Positions 38,567 to 50,265 of a DNA stretch of 64,000 nt are shown here, piece after piece (position 1 is the stretch's first letter; every line of letters starts with the position of its first letter). The position numbers were made by a program, and so were the translations under genes. Source of the stretch: Siphonodentalium dalli. Lineage: Eukaryota > Mollusca > Scaphopoda > Gadilida > Siphonodentaliidae. The notes under the pieces were generated by a model. It was given only the letters and a program-made list of their open reading frames with translations. It made no database searches and was not told the origin of the DNA. The stretch covers positions 133,743,989-133,807,988 of the forward strand of contig CP136068.1 of NCBI GenBank assembly GCA_032622095.1. Direction: 5' to 3'.

Positions 38567-38830
38567 CGTCCTACTTCTAACGAAAACAGAATATTATTAG
38601 ACTCAATGAACTATTTCGGGAAAAGGGAAGAGAACACAAAATATTTCACTGTTCATTAAAAGGGTTATGGCATTCTTTAGGCTCCTATGAGGCATTATAT
38701 AACCGTACACGTTAGGACACCACCATGGGTTGTTGAATTAAATAATTGTTGATTTAAATAATTTCACTATAGTGTGTGTATTGTCTTGCACAGAATGATC
38801 ACTCAAAAATCCCCACGCATCTATATACTA

Positions 38831-38862
38831 CTAGCAGGATTACCAGGCGTTGCCCAGGTTAA
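38831..38862 (-). mobile_element. Helitron 3' end signature, minus strand
   Basis: Read on the minus strand, CCTGGGCAACGCCTGG forms the expected short hairpin and is followed by TAATCCTGCTAG and then T. This is the hairpin-plus-CTAG/T arrangement of Helitron termini. The matching 5' end on the plus-coordinate right side was not found, so it may be only a terminal fragment. Confidence 0.55.
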
Positions 38863-39739
38863 AGTGATGTGAAACCCTCTGCATATTGTGAATATATGTT
38901 GGGAATAGAGGATACTCTTGTTCAAAGCGTCACAAATATTCTCATAAATTATATATCCAAATAGCATCACAAAACATTATTCTTACACCCGGAATATAAG
39001 TAGTAGCTCACGGTGTCGGATCGGAGCGATTGTCATTTTGTTTATCGCGAGTAATTCGTCCCACCAATAAAGAACTATTTATTTATTTACAACTGCGTAT
39101 ACTTCAGACGTTATAACATGAACATCGTAAACACAATAGTTCGCATGAATTGAAGACGACAATTGGGTTTTAAATAGAGATGTATCAGTCACTCTATAGT
39201 GGGTTTGACTAAGATTTTAAGGACACCTGGTTGTCATATCTCCACGAAGATACAGACGTTTCAAAGAAATGTCCAGGTGCTCCTCTGTTCATGGTGCTAT
39301 ATACTGGCTAATTATTCTCAGTTTAAAAGAAATGTTGCTATGCAACAGAGCGAGATTTTGAGTGTTTATGTTAGGCGATTAGTCTGTTCTAAAACATGAA
39401 ATATATCCTCTGTTTATTGGGTAGATATAACCTTGTCAGATGTCAGTATTGGAGGATCCTGAAAAGTGACGTGCAACTGCTTCGGTTTTCTGTTATCTCA
39501 GAAGAAATTATATTTGACGCCACTCTATGCCCACTATTGTTGAACATATCTTTTATACATTTCCATATCTCTTGTAATTGTTTGTGTGGAAACTATATTG
39601 AATGGGGAAAACTCAATTGTGTTATAATATTAACATGAGCTGTTTTAATATTTTAGCATGCACCATTTTCTTCCTCGTAAAAAGTTACCACTGTTAGAAC
39701 GCCTTGGTTAATTAATTAAATTCGACAAAGATCAAACAG
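38863..39739. other. Non-coding stretch upstream of the hAT remnant
   Basis: Open frames at 39199-39399 and 39396-39638 show no recognised motif. They may be degenerate 5' parts of the hAT copy, but this cannot be shown from the sequence. Confidence 0.3.
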
Positions 39740-40695
39740 ACGTGCACGTCAAGATGGGTTTCTTTTGAAGGAAGTGTCAGTTCTATTCTAAACAATTTCC
39801 CTGTGCTACTCACCGTGCATCATGAGGATTCGTCGGCTAAATCCGCTGGATTGTATAAGTCTATAGCTTCCTACAAATTTCTGTATGTTTCACATTTCCT
39901 GAAGGATGTACTTAAGGAGACAGCCATTCTTTGTAAGTTGTTCCAATGCTCTGTGATCGATTATACGGACATCAATCCACTCATATCAGCAACAATTTCC
40001 AAAGTTGAGAAATTCACAAAAACGCCAGGACCGTCATTGAAGAAATTCCTGTCTGAAATTACTAAAGTGCCACATCAAGATGACGGTTCCGTGTTTGAGT
40101 TTAGCTTTTCCATTTCTGGCCATGACATAAAGGATGGTGCCAAACTTCGAAAGGACAGTTCGTCGAATGCAGTTAAGTTTGCCAAAAAACATAGTTAGCA
40201 ACCTGAGAAGTCGATTTGCAGATGACAAAGATTCTTCTGTGCTTGTTAGTTCGACTAAGATGTTTGACATTCGGACAACCGATAAGCAGTTGACCAATGA
40301 GCTGACGACCCTGAGTATGCACAGTTGACAGACGATACATTGTCTGCTGATGTGGTCACTGATGAAATAATTTCCTCAGTGAGTTTTGTAAAACGAAGAA
40401 AGACATAAATGATGTAGACGATGGCTGCCAGTGTGCATTGAAATACAGAGAACTGTTTCCAATTGTAGGGCAGTTAGCGGAACGCTTCGTTTGTGTGCCG
40501 GTTTCTACCGTGGACTGTGAGAGAGCATTCTCCACTCAGAACATTATCAAAACCAAGTTAAGAAATAGACTATCTGTTGAATACTTGAATCAGTTGATGA
40601 AAAATTGCCTTGTTGGCCCAGCTATTTCTGAATTCGATTTTCACCGGGCTTTCTGCGCATGGTCCGACGTGAAATCCCGTCGTATTTTATATTAA
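39740..40695 (+). pseudogene. hAT-family transposase-derived gene (ZNF862/KIAA1586-like), broken
   Basis: Three consecutive frames match one protein in order. Frame 2 (about 39740-40198) has TRWVSFEGSVSSILNNFP, then SAGLYKSIASYKFLYVSHFL, typical of the middle of hAT-type proteins. A different frame carries SNLRSRFADD (about 40134-40328). Frame 1 (40438-40695) carries FPIVGQLAERFVCVPVSTVD and CERAFSTQNIIKTKLRNRLS, the classic C-terminal hAT dimerisation block. At least two frameshifts and an in-frame stop separate the parts, and the N-terminal BED finger and DDE start are missing. It is either a decayed transposon or a dead domesticated copy. It is the only plus-strand protein-scale homology between 18 and 45 kb. 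Confidence 0.75.
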
Positions 40696-40959
40696 TGTTT
40701 TATAAATTGATCTGCCTGTGTGTTATGTGATATGTGATGATATTGATTTTAAAGTTGTTTTTGTGTTGTTTTAATTATGTTTTCTCTCTGAGTATAACAA
40801 ATAAAGTTTAAAACAAATATTTTAGTCATTAATTGTGAACCGACCAGAAAACGATGATTTAATTTGGCCAAATTGTTTTTAATTTGGCCGAAAAACATTT
40901 GGCTAAAGTTTTTTTCATTTGGCTAATAAAATTTTCATTTGGCTAAAGTTTTTTTCGGT

Positions 40960-41838
40960 CCAGCGTGAACACTGCGTACACGGTACTATAGGTGGTGACG
41001 GGTATGCTTATTTGGATCCCAAGAGTAGGTCACCATTGATGTATCGCTGCACTGTACAAATGAATAAAGTATGCCGCATTGGTGCTAGATATATCAATTT
41101 CCCGTTTCAAAGAGTTTAGCCTATACTGAGGTATGGCACATCATATATTCAACAATTATAGTTATATTTATGCAGTGTATACAAGTTGTATGGTAAAACC
41201 TATTGTAGCTTTTAAATCGCTGTCGCAAATGGCATATTACTAATTTAATTGTATGACCCGGGCCCATCTAACCAACCTTTCTCTATCCATGCATTGCCGG
41301 TGCCACAAAATCAATGCCACCCACGCACGTCCTTTGATATTTGCGCTCATGCTAATTTTAAGAAAACGCCCACAATATTACATGTCTGTATTCCAGAGCA
41401 TTGAGGGTCCTCCGCAAAGACACCATAAACATGCCGGTTAATGTTTATTAAAACGCAGCTTAGCATTGATACATGCATGTCACACACCACCATTACAAAC
41501 ACCAATTACACCGTCAGAGTCATCGCAATTCAAGTGTAAATTAAATTTAACACAATTCTGTTGGAACTATTGATAAGCCGGCCTAAGGGGCCGACAAATG
41601 ATGCTGGGATTGAGTTTAAAAAAAATAACTTATAGATAATAATGGATTAGCGATGATTATTATAAAAGTATATATCTCATTTGGACACATATTATAAGAC
41701 ACAGTCATGTTATATGTATACTTTCGGGCACATTTGGCGAATTATAACTAATAATATATCTCATTCAACAACTAGAGTTCGTGCTGGCTGGGAAATTCTT
41801 TTGGCCAATTGTTTGGAGGTCCGAATGAGCCATGTCCG
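40960..41838. other. Non-coding stretch with a dispersed repeat copy
   Basis: 41727-41816 is the partner of the repeat at 29842-29925. Upstream, 40850-40960 contains a short series of AATTTGGCC / ATTTGGCTAA words downstream of the hAT remnant. No gene recognised. Confidence 0.5.
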
Positions 41839-42816
41839 TTTAAAGACACGGGAGGTGTTCGTTGCAGAAATATTCATATTTGTTAAAATCGCCATCAACA
41901 GAAGGAATATTAAAATATATATAGTTTTGTTCATATAAGGATTAACTGTCATGTTCGGGTTTTACATACAAGTTATGGCCACTTACCTCACGGTTACATC
42001 TCCATAAAAACAGTCCACATGGCAGTTAATCCTTATATTTATATACATTTAGCGAAAAGGCCACTTTTGTAAATGTATTTAAATCGAAAAGTGTATCGTG
42101 ACAAAACCAGCCCAAAATATCCCGTAGCACCCTTGGCAAAAGTTAACAGGAACAATTTCTCTTTATATTGAAACCCGATGATTTATTAAGTCAATCCTGC
42201 GAGAGTCCAAATGCGCCCAAAAGATTACGCGTTTGTCTTTCCAAAACCTATGACGCGTCGATGTAATTATGAGGCTGCAGTTATGAGCTGTTGCGCGTTC
42301 ACCGAGAAATAATTGCAACTAGCCACGTGGGCGCCGACCAATCAGAATGCTGGATTTAGTGATAATCACACTTAGTATGTAAATATATGCCAAACATAAT
42401 CAGCGTGTAAATAGTATATATTGTCAGCAAGACGTACGATGGTGTACGTAAACAAGAGCCTGCTCGTGTTACATAAGTTTTGCTTCTGTTAACATAGCAC
42501 AACGCAATTATATTGTTTAATCACACACAAATGACATAAACGCTCTTTATTATTTCCATATCAGGAAAAAAGTAACAAATATCGCTCTTTATGTTTACCA
42601 TATCCGGATATAAACAAAAGCCAGGTTCTGTAACGTTCTTTGCTTTTGTTTACATAACAAAGGAAAACATCTGACAATGACATACTGTTTATGCCGTATT
42701 TTTGATTGGTATAAGAACAAAGTCTGTCTATATTTAACTATTCTTTCTGTTTATGGGTTTTTTAACGGAGGTAAATATTTTAACAGCGTACCCACCACCA
42801 ACGCCGCCCGTATCTA
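41839..42816. mobile_element. Two opposed fragments of the TTAAAGGTACGGG MITE family
   Basis: 41839-41940 is the left end of the family in plus orientation (TTAAAGACACGGGAGG then AACAGAAGGAATATTAAAAT). 42385-42816 is most of a copy in reverse orientation, ending outward in GCCGCCCGTATCT. The region between has CACGG words and no gene. The right edge meets the next foldback element directly. Confidence 0.6.
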
Positions 42817-42822
42817 CCACAG

Positions 42823-43465
42823 TATCGATATCATAGTAGGTGTGACAATTTATTATGGTGGAGTTTGGTGACAATTTGTCGTCATAATTAATATGCCATA
42901 GCAAGCAATGCTGCCCTCTGCAAATTCTCACAATGAGTCTACCAAGCTCTACAAGCGACGGTCGATATGTCAAGGATGTATCTACCTATGAATGCCTTAT
43001 CGCTGTTGATATTCACTCAACACGCGGTGTTATATTTTGCATGCTAACACACAAGTCCACTTGATAACTTAATGAATAACCCATTTCTTCCAACAGCCAT
43101 GATTGTTCTTATTAATGAAATTAATATAAGTAGATAAACATGCATTCATTGAGATCATATAACAAAAAAACGTACCACATGCATGATATGTGAGTCAATG
43201 AGGAATTGCTACTAGGCCACGGTTAAACACAATTCTGGACGATCTATCGTGCAATTATATATATCGTCGTGAATACAATTTAGCAAAACGTAATGAGTAG
43301 AGATCAAGCTTGGTGAAACGCAATGGGTTAATTGGTCCAGTCGACTCATTGTGCGTAAACTCTCCGGGCAACATGACTGGCTATGGCATATTAATTATGA
43401 CGAACAATTGTCACCAAACTCCACCATAATAAATTGTCACACCTACTATGCCATCGCTACTGTGG
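42823..43465. repeat. Element with about 120-bp inverted arms
   Basis: 42826-42945 and 43345-43462 are reverse complements with few differences. Shared words are ATAGTAGGTGTGACAATTTA, GTGGAGTTTGGTGACAATT, CGTCATAATTAATATGCCAT and CACAATGAGTC. The 400-bp centre is not similar to other sequences here. No coding frame is seen. Confidence 0.82.
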
Positions 43466-43715
43466 TAAGTGTGTCCGCAGCCATTGACGCAGAAAGGGTC
43501 AGGTTACTACGTTTTCAACTCGTCGCTGAACAAAGATAAGGACCAGTCTATCGCGCGAAATTCGTCAGCAACTGTGTAAATTTCTAGTTCATGGAAGTAA
43601 AAGTACATTTTAATGAATGATCTTTGTCTCAAAGTTGATATAGATGCTCAGTGAATGAAATTTTCTACTATATGTCGTCTGGCATTATTTTTTGCGACGC
43701 TCGTGTCGTGTCTGA

Positions 43716-44092
43716 TTAACCCTTTACCCAACAAACCGGCCAAAACCGGCCAAATAAAGCTTCAACAGCCTAAAATATCTTCGGTCTGTCTCAATAGAAC
43801 CATACAAATATGGATATCATTGGAACCGGCTCCTTGACCACATTGTGATAGTTACAGTTATGCCCGGTGCCAATGCATTCTCTTATATATGCGAGTCGAC
43901 CATAGGTCGCCTCGCATATATAAGAGAATGCATTGGCCTAAAAAAAATCTTTTTTTAACACTTTTTACCATTTTTTCTTACATTCTTTAACAATTTTATA
44001 ATTTTTAATGTGTTAAGCCAATGCATTCTCTTATATATGCGAGGCGACCTATGGTCGACTCGCATATATAAGAGAATGCATTGGCACAGGGC
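43716..44092 (+). mobile_element. piggyBac-like MITE copy 1, right end missing
   Basis: Starts TTAACCCTTTACCCAACA, then CCGGCCAAAACCGGCC. It contains two hairpin modules (43871-43939 and 44018-44085) built from CCAATGCATTCTCTTATATA and its complement. A CCCTTTA terminus next to TTAA is typical of piggyBac-superfamily elements. The last 23 bases present in copy 2 are absent, and a host-like 28-30 bp word (CATTATTTTTTGCGACGCTC) flanks both sides (43684 and 44094). Confidence 0.75.
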
Positions 44093-44227
44093 ACATTATT
44101 TTTTTGCGACGCTCGTGTCTGTTTATTTGCGCACATTAAATACATCTTGTTGAATAGACTGGATCCTCAGCCTGTTCTCCGGAAAAAACAACACATTATC
44201 TGATTATAATAGAACTTGTTTTAGGTA

Positions 44228-44328
44228 GATACTCTGTTTAGAATCGCCTCATTTTGAGTCGATAAATGTGCTGAACATTTTAGTCACATTATCGACTCAT
44301 AATGGGGGCGATTCTAAGCAGAGTATAT
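44228..44328. repeat. Short foldback element
   Basis: ATACTCTGTTTAGAATCGCC pairs with GGCGATTCTAAGCAGAGTAT, and GAGTCGATAAATGTG pairs with CACATTATCGACTC, around a 15-base loop. Confidence 0.82.
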
Positions 44329-44574
44329 GCGGACAATGTAGGCCAACCCATGTGTTCTCTTTAATATGTGTTTTCACTGTGGTCGCGCCAAAAAAACAAA
44401 AAAACAAATAACTGGTAATAGTCCATTATCTGTTTATTTTAGAATCAACATTATGTACCTATTTCACATTATAGGTCGATTATGTGCGTATTTCCACGAG
44501 GATATGTTCGGGTTCCTTGTCCGAAACTGCAAAGATCTGAACACGTAGCCCCTCGAGTCATATTGACTGCCATG

Positions 44575-44684
44575 GGTGGAATAGCGAGCGATATTTTCCC
44601 TCGATTGTGTCAACTGAAAAGTAAGCATGAGTGCTTGCTCGTCAAATGACACTAACTAGGGAAAATATTGTTCACTATTCCACC
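44575..44684. repeat. Short foldback element
   Basis: GGTGGAATAGCGAGCGATAT and ATTTTCCCT on the left pair with AGGGAAAATATTGTTCAC and TATTCCACC on the right. Inner TTGTGTCA pairs with TGACAC. It lies 250 bp from the previous hairpin and has a different sequence. Confidence 0.78.
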
Positions 44685-45059
44685 ACATGCAAGACAAGCA
44701 ATAGGTGATACAAAATGACTTTATTATCTGAACATTTCCCTCCAACGAATATGACTCCTCCCCTCCTTCGGCAGTTCAGTTATCTGTAGGCGGCTTACTG
44801 CACTTGAAAACCACGCCAGATGCATAATAAACCAATCCCATGTATACTTTTATAAGTGAGTGGGGAAATCCGTTTAGTAAAACAAGTGTTAATACACAAT
44901 AAATGCATTCTCTCACTCAGTTATAAATGTATACATTGGAATGGTCTGTCATTAATTTGGAGGTGTGTTCTGGAAAAATAATGAGCGAAAATATCATAGA
45001 AGTGTGGAGGGATGCATTTTCATTGGAGGGAATTGTTTAGATAACAAGTTCCACACACG

Positions 45060-45284
45060 AGTACACTAAATCCGACCATTTATGGGATCTTCTTCTTTTA
45101 TACTGAACAGAATGTATACAACATAAATTAATTTTCATTATAATTACCATGTTGTTTGCATTGTTCATATATCACATGGGTGTATGTTGTACTAATCCAT
45201 GGCTCAAATTCATTCATTTATTACATATATTCAGTTCAGTATAAAATGAGAAAGTCCCATACATCGCCGGATTTGTGGTATACA
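45060..45284. repeat. Foldback MITE copy 2 (family of 32612-32935)
   Basis: Starts GTACACTAAATCCG and ends CCGGATTTGTGGTATAC. It shares GCATTGTT, ATCCATGGCT and CATTCATT words with copy 1 but lacks about 90 bp of the left arm. It sits just past the stop codon of the lectin gene and may lie in its 3' untranslated region. Confidence 0.65.
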
Positions 45285-45355
45285 GTCCCCCCTTAACTTA
45301 TTATCATAACATTTCCTATTGGATAGCTACTCGACAATGAGTATTTAGTGTTCAC

Positions 45356-45585
45356 TCAAACGTCTAGTTCACATGTGTAACCGTGACCAATCTCCGGGTG
45401 TTTTTGGACTTTCCATTGCAAACTGCAGCCACTGCCACCCTTATCACGGCATAAGATTATGTGCGTGCCATCAGTCGTAGTAACTGGTTCTCCTAAATTC
45501 CAGTTAGAATATTCCATTATTCGTCCATCGTGCAGCACCCAGTTTGAAATTGTGGAATTGTATACGCCATCAATAAATAGCCCAC
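45356..45585 (-). CDS. C-type lectin-like domain, terminal exon (C-terminal half)
   Basis: On the minus strand a pyrimidine-rich acceptor (TTCTGTTCCTCCAG) is followed by a phase-1 open frame of about 76 residues ending in TGA. It starts GGLFIDGVYNSTISNW and continues WVLHDGRIMEYSNWNLGEP, IILCRDKGGSGC, SLQWKVQ and HGYTCE. The W-x-x-H-D-G-R, Y-S-N-W, G-E-P and final G-Y-T-C-E landmarks are standard for the second half of a C-type lectin-like domain. EPV replaces EPN/QPD and WKV stands where WND is expected, so canonical calcium-sugar binding is not predicted. The entry phase matches the donor of the exon at 54752, and the joint falls between S and GG, where the domain normally continues. The product is probably secreted or cell-surface. 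Confidence 0.82.
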
Positions 45586-45855
45586 CTGGAGGAACAGAAA
45601 TAATACAGCGATCAACTGCCATTTCAGATCAATTTCCATCAACCAGAATATCAACTGATGTTCTATTGTATGGGTCGTGCGACCTCCCTGGTGATTTGAA
45701 CATCAACATTTTCGATGCGGCACCGCAGTGCGTTATCCGTACTGGGGTCAATACTATGGCGAGTTTTCTTTGTAAGAATCTACAATTGTTTGTAAGAAAC
45801 AACAATATCTCATTCCGCCAATACTATGAACATACGCATATACAAACATAAATCA

Positions 45856-46914
45856 CAAATATTACGTCTTATCTGTAAACACTATCATGTCCCAATCACA
45901 AATAATTTTCGTGTTAAGGAACGTGACTAAAATATCTTCTTATGGGGCGCCTAAATAATATTCAATGTTCACACCCTTAAATCGGTTCATGAATCCTCCT
46001 CTGATACACAAGAACGAGGTGAAAAGAGGTCGGGTCCTCCCCTTCGGAAAATATTTTATCTGCTGGAAATCTCATGAACAGGAATGTGGCGATATGGGGT
46101 TTACGGATGTTGGGAGCTGAATGCCTGGCAAGTTACAGCTGTTTAGAATAGGACGGAGCGAGTCGCCACCAAACACTATCGGCCGAATTCTGGTCCCTGG
46201 TCTAGACCAGGGTTTCATGTAAACTATAGTCTAGACCAGGCCGAAACCACGGTGATCGCGATGTGTTACCCAGCTTCGATGCGAGTAAGCTGGGATTATT
46301 GATCAGCCCTTGTCCGTATTCTCGTCTTTTTGAAACTCAGGTTTACGTAAACCAAGGTTTTCCTTCTTATTGTCATTCAAGCCTTTGTCGGTCTGTTCAT
46401 AATTCGAACCATGTGGTAACGTACAAGTTCTGGTAACAGAAACATAAGTATTTTTTGGAAGCATTTATCTTTATGTTAACCAAATTGTAATTGTGTTATA
46501 TTTGTATGTCGTGTAGAGTAAAGATTATAATTATATATGAACTGGACAAGATTTAATATAATCCACAATTATGTATGTTATAGGTAATAGTCTGCAACTG
46601 AGACCTAGTCCCCCCCTGGTCTGAGATTTTTGTATAAACCGAGACTCGTAATCATTCGAATACAATCTGGAGATCCAAATGTTTCCGTCACTGTTTTCGG
46701 AATTTTTTGTTATCTTTATGTGTTTCTCTCCTGTTTAGATCGATTCAAAGGTAACTTAGTATATATATGGTTACAGCTATTTTGAGGCGACATTTACGAA
46801 TATTTGAATCGAGCGCCGACAATACACAGATAATTTGCTTGTTGAAATGTCAGTGAGTAAAAAGATTCACAAGAGTACTGTATCTTGGAGAATATATTTT
46901 TTTAATGTCAGTTT
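45856..46914. other. Intronic stretch of the lectin gene (minus strand)
   Basis: No exon seen. Palindromic words surround 46199-46240 (CTGGTCTAGACCAG and TCTAGACCAG) and 46336-46350 (GTTTACGTAAAC). A (TA)n run begins near 46938. Confidence 0.4.
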
Positions 46915-46938
46915 TCTACTATATATTTTGAGAACTCC

Positions 46939-46988
<50 letters not shown>

Positions 46989-47559
46989 ATGTGGGTACTT
47001 CATAGAATCGAAAACGGCTGCGCGGATCGAGCTCAAATTTCGTATATAAGTGTAAAACACACGGGGATCGTCGACGTCGCATTTTGGACAAGCTCTGAGC
47101 TCTCATTCTCCGCTCCCAATCAACAAAATCACCGCAAACGCCACTCGGGGGTTAAGGCATCAACGATCTTTATATTGGACAAACTCTGAGCACTCCTTCA
47201 CCCTTAAAGTGCGATCTTCGTTTGGATAAATGGGTTTCGCTATCGATTCGCTCTCGATCCAAGAGGCGTAACTCTATCTGTATATGTATATTTTTATATC
47301 CATATTCACTTCAAACTGCTAAACCCGTTGAGCCAAAACTTGCTAATACCCCGCAAAATATAGAATTTACATTTTCTGATATATACATTTTTTGTTACGG
47401 CTGAAAAGCTTAGTCTATTTCCGAAACATTCAGATTTTAAAGTATAAACTTACACCCCTCAATTCCTGCTAACTCACACAGCTTATATGACTGCTGAAAT
47501 TTAAGTAAATACGAGGCACTGTGATACGTCCCGAATCTGACGGGACTTCCACTGCCCCA

Positions 47560-47788
47560 AGCCGTGAATGCCAACAACAACGAAATTGTTGGCGAGAAAA
47601 TAGCCCTCAAGCCGTAAATGCCAACAACAACGACATTGTTGGCGAGAAAATAATTAGTTAAAATTACTAAATACACGCAATCCTATTTTCTCTTTACGCA
47701 ATGTGAGAATTTTCGGGTGGCCCCCGAACCGTGAATGCCAACAACAACGACCCGAAGCCGTGAATGCCAACAACAACGACATCTTTGG
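47560..47788 (+). repeat. Minisatellite with GTGAATGCCAACAACAACGA units
   Basis: Four units of (C)CGTGAATGCCAACAACAACG occur at about 47563, 47611, 47731 and 47758. Two are followed by TTGTTGGCGAGAAAATA, which can pair with CCAACAA inside the unit. Confidence 0.8.
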
Positions 47789-49047
47789 CATACCTCTTTT
47801 AGGGACGGGTATAATAATTCCTCTTGATTAAAAAGACAGAATTAACTCATTAAAAAATGCGTTGTGGGTCATTCTTATGTCTGTCGTTCCTAGGAATGGG
47901 GGAAACATCGGGTCAGTTTTTTTCCGCCCGATGTACCTTAAATCATACCTCTTTTAGGGACGGGTACCATAATTTCTCTTAAAAAGGCACAATTAACTCA
48001 TTGAAAAGCGAAAAAAATGTCATGTTTCGGACCAGCGCCGCCAGTGGCGGGTTAAACTGCTAGTATCATATATATTTTGAAGACCTCTGTCTGTATGTAT
48101 GTTTGTTTGTTTGTCTGTCATTGATACAAATCTACGATTCTCGACCGATCGGGACGAAACTTTGTACGTATGTGTAGTTTGACCATGCGGTGGACGTTGT
48201 CGTATTGGCGAGCCCGTGCGGCGCCCGCTTCGCGCATGCGCAGACGAGATCTCGGAAACGGGTGGAGCTATCGACTTGAAATTTGCTACGTGAATGTATC
48301 TTGCACCGGATACGAATTTTATCGGGTCGCAGAGCCCGTGCGACGCCAGCTTCGCGCATGCGCAGACGAGATCTCGGAAACGGGTGGAGCTATCGACTTG
48401 AAATTTGGTATGTACCTTAAATCATACCTCTTTTAGGGACGGGTATAATAATTCCTCTTGATTAAAAAGACAGAATTAACTCATTAAAAAATGCGTTGTG
48501 GGTCATTCTTATGTCTGTCGTTCCTAGGAATGGGGGAAACATCGGGTCAGTTTTTTTCCGCCCGATGTACCTTAAATCATACCTCTTTTAGGGACGGGTA
48601 CCATAATTTCTCTTAAAAAGGCACAATTAACTCATTGAAAAGCGAAAAAAATGTCATGTTTCGGACCAGCGCCGCCAGTGGCGGGTTAAACTGCTAGTAT
48701 CATATATATTTTGAAGACCTCTGTCTGTATGTATGTTTGTTTGTTTGTCTGTCATTGATACAAATCTACGATTCTCGACCGATCGGGACGAAACTTTGTA
48801 CGTATGTGTAGTTTGACCATGCGGTGGACGTTGTCGTATTGGCGAGCCCGTGCGGCGCCCGCTTCGCGCATGCGCAGACGAGATCTCGGAAACGGGTGGA
48901 GCTATCGACTTGAAATTTGCTACGTGAATGTATCTTGCACCGGATACGAATTTTATCGGGTCGCAGAGCCCGTGCGACGCCAGCTTCGCGCATGCGCAGA
49001 CGAGATCTCGGAAACGGGTGGAGCTATCGACTTGAAATTTGGTATGT
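47789..49047 (+). repeat. Recent direct duplication, offset 634 bp
   Basis: 47789-48413 and 48423-49047 are, as far as I can read, identical base for base. Both contain the same Helitron end, the same new Helitron start at 48064/48698 and the same two CGCGCATGCGCAGACGAG modules. The nine joining bases, ACCTTAAAT, also occur naturally inside the unit before CATACCTCTTTTAGGG (about 47935). Confidence 0.85.
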
Positions 49048-50084
49048 GAATGTATCTTGCTCCGGACACGAATTTTATCGGGTCGCCGAGCCCGTGCGAC
49101 GCCAGCTTCGCGCATGCGCAGACGACATATCGGAAACGGGTGGAGCTATCGCATGCGCAGACCAGATCTCGGAAACGGTGGAGCTATCGACTTGAAATTT
49201 GGTTTTTGAATAGCCCGGACAACGTCGGGTTCATCGGCTAGTCTCTTATATATTTTGAAACAATCTGTCTGTTTGTCTGTCTGTCTGTCTGTCCTTTATA
49301 CAAATCTACGATTCTCGACCGATCGGGACGAAACTTGGTACGTGTGTGTAGTTTGACCAGGCGGTGGTCGTTGTCGCATGCGCAGACCAGATCTCGGAAA
49401 CGGGTAGAGCTATCGACTTGAAATTTGGTTTTTGAATAGCCCGGACAACGTCGGGCTCATCGGCTAGTCTACTATATATTTTGAGAACTCCGTATATATA
49501 TATGTGTGTATATATGTGTGTATGTGGGTACTTCATAGAATCGAAAACGGCTGCGCGGATCGAGCTCAAATTTCGTATATAAGGGTAAAAACCCACGGGG
49601 ATAGTCTGAGCTCTGAGCTCTCATTCTCCACTCCCAATCAACAACATCACCGCAAACGCCACTCGGGAGTTAAGGCATCAACGATCTTTATATTGACCAT
49701 ATTCGGAGTTGTTAACCGACTAACGCTCTTTATTGCCATCGACGTTGCTAAATGGTTACCACATGCGTGCGAAACTACGGATGCAAAACGCGAAATGCAT
49801 TTATCTCGATTAAAAAGGCAGAATTGATCTAAGAGGCGTAACTCTACATTTTTTATAACATCGTTCGATAAAATAGGTTGTTATGTCATTCTTATGTCTG
49901 TCATTCCTAGGAACGGGGGAATCATCGGGTCAGTTTTTTCCGCCCGATGTACCTTAAATCATACCTCTTTTAGGGACGGGTACCATGAATTAACTCATTG
50001 AAAAACAAAAAATGCGTGTTGTGTGATTCTTATGTCTGTCGTTCCTAGGAAGGGGGGATTTCATCGGGTCAGTAACTCATTGAA

Positions 50085-50265
50085 AAAAAAAAATTCAATT
50101 AAAAAATTAATTTTAAACAATTTAAAATAAAAAAAATAAAAACATAATTAAATAAAAAAAAAAAATTAAATTAAATTAAATTTTAAAAAATTTAAATAAA
50201 TATTAAAATAAATTAAATAAATAAATATTAAAAAATTAAATAAAAACAAAATAATATAAAAAATG
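50085..50265 (+). repeat. A/T-only low-complexity tract
   Basis: About 180 bases almost entirely of AAAT, AAAAT and TTAAA words inside the last Helitron-like unit. It opens meaningless frames on the minus strand. Confidence 0.9.

Noticed and set aside
45459-45851. 130-codon plus-strand frame opposite the lectin exon
   Set aside because: It is antisense to the well-supported lectin-domain exon at 45356-45585, and its predicted residues match no motif.
46190-46640. Possible element between CTGGTCTAGACCAG words near 46200 and a CTGGTCTGAG word near 46618
   Set aside because: The similarity of the ends is short and imperfect, and no flanking duplication was seen.
48132-49195. Several overlapping 75-153 codon frames on both strands with identical repeats
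   Set aside because: They translate the Helitron modules and their exact duplication. The two identical 75-codon frames are a by-product of the 634-bp offset copy.
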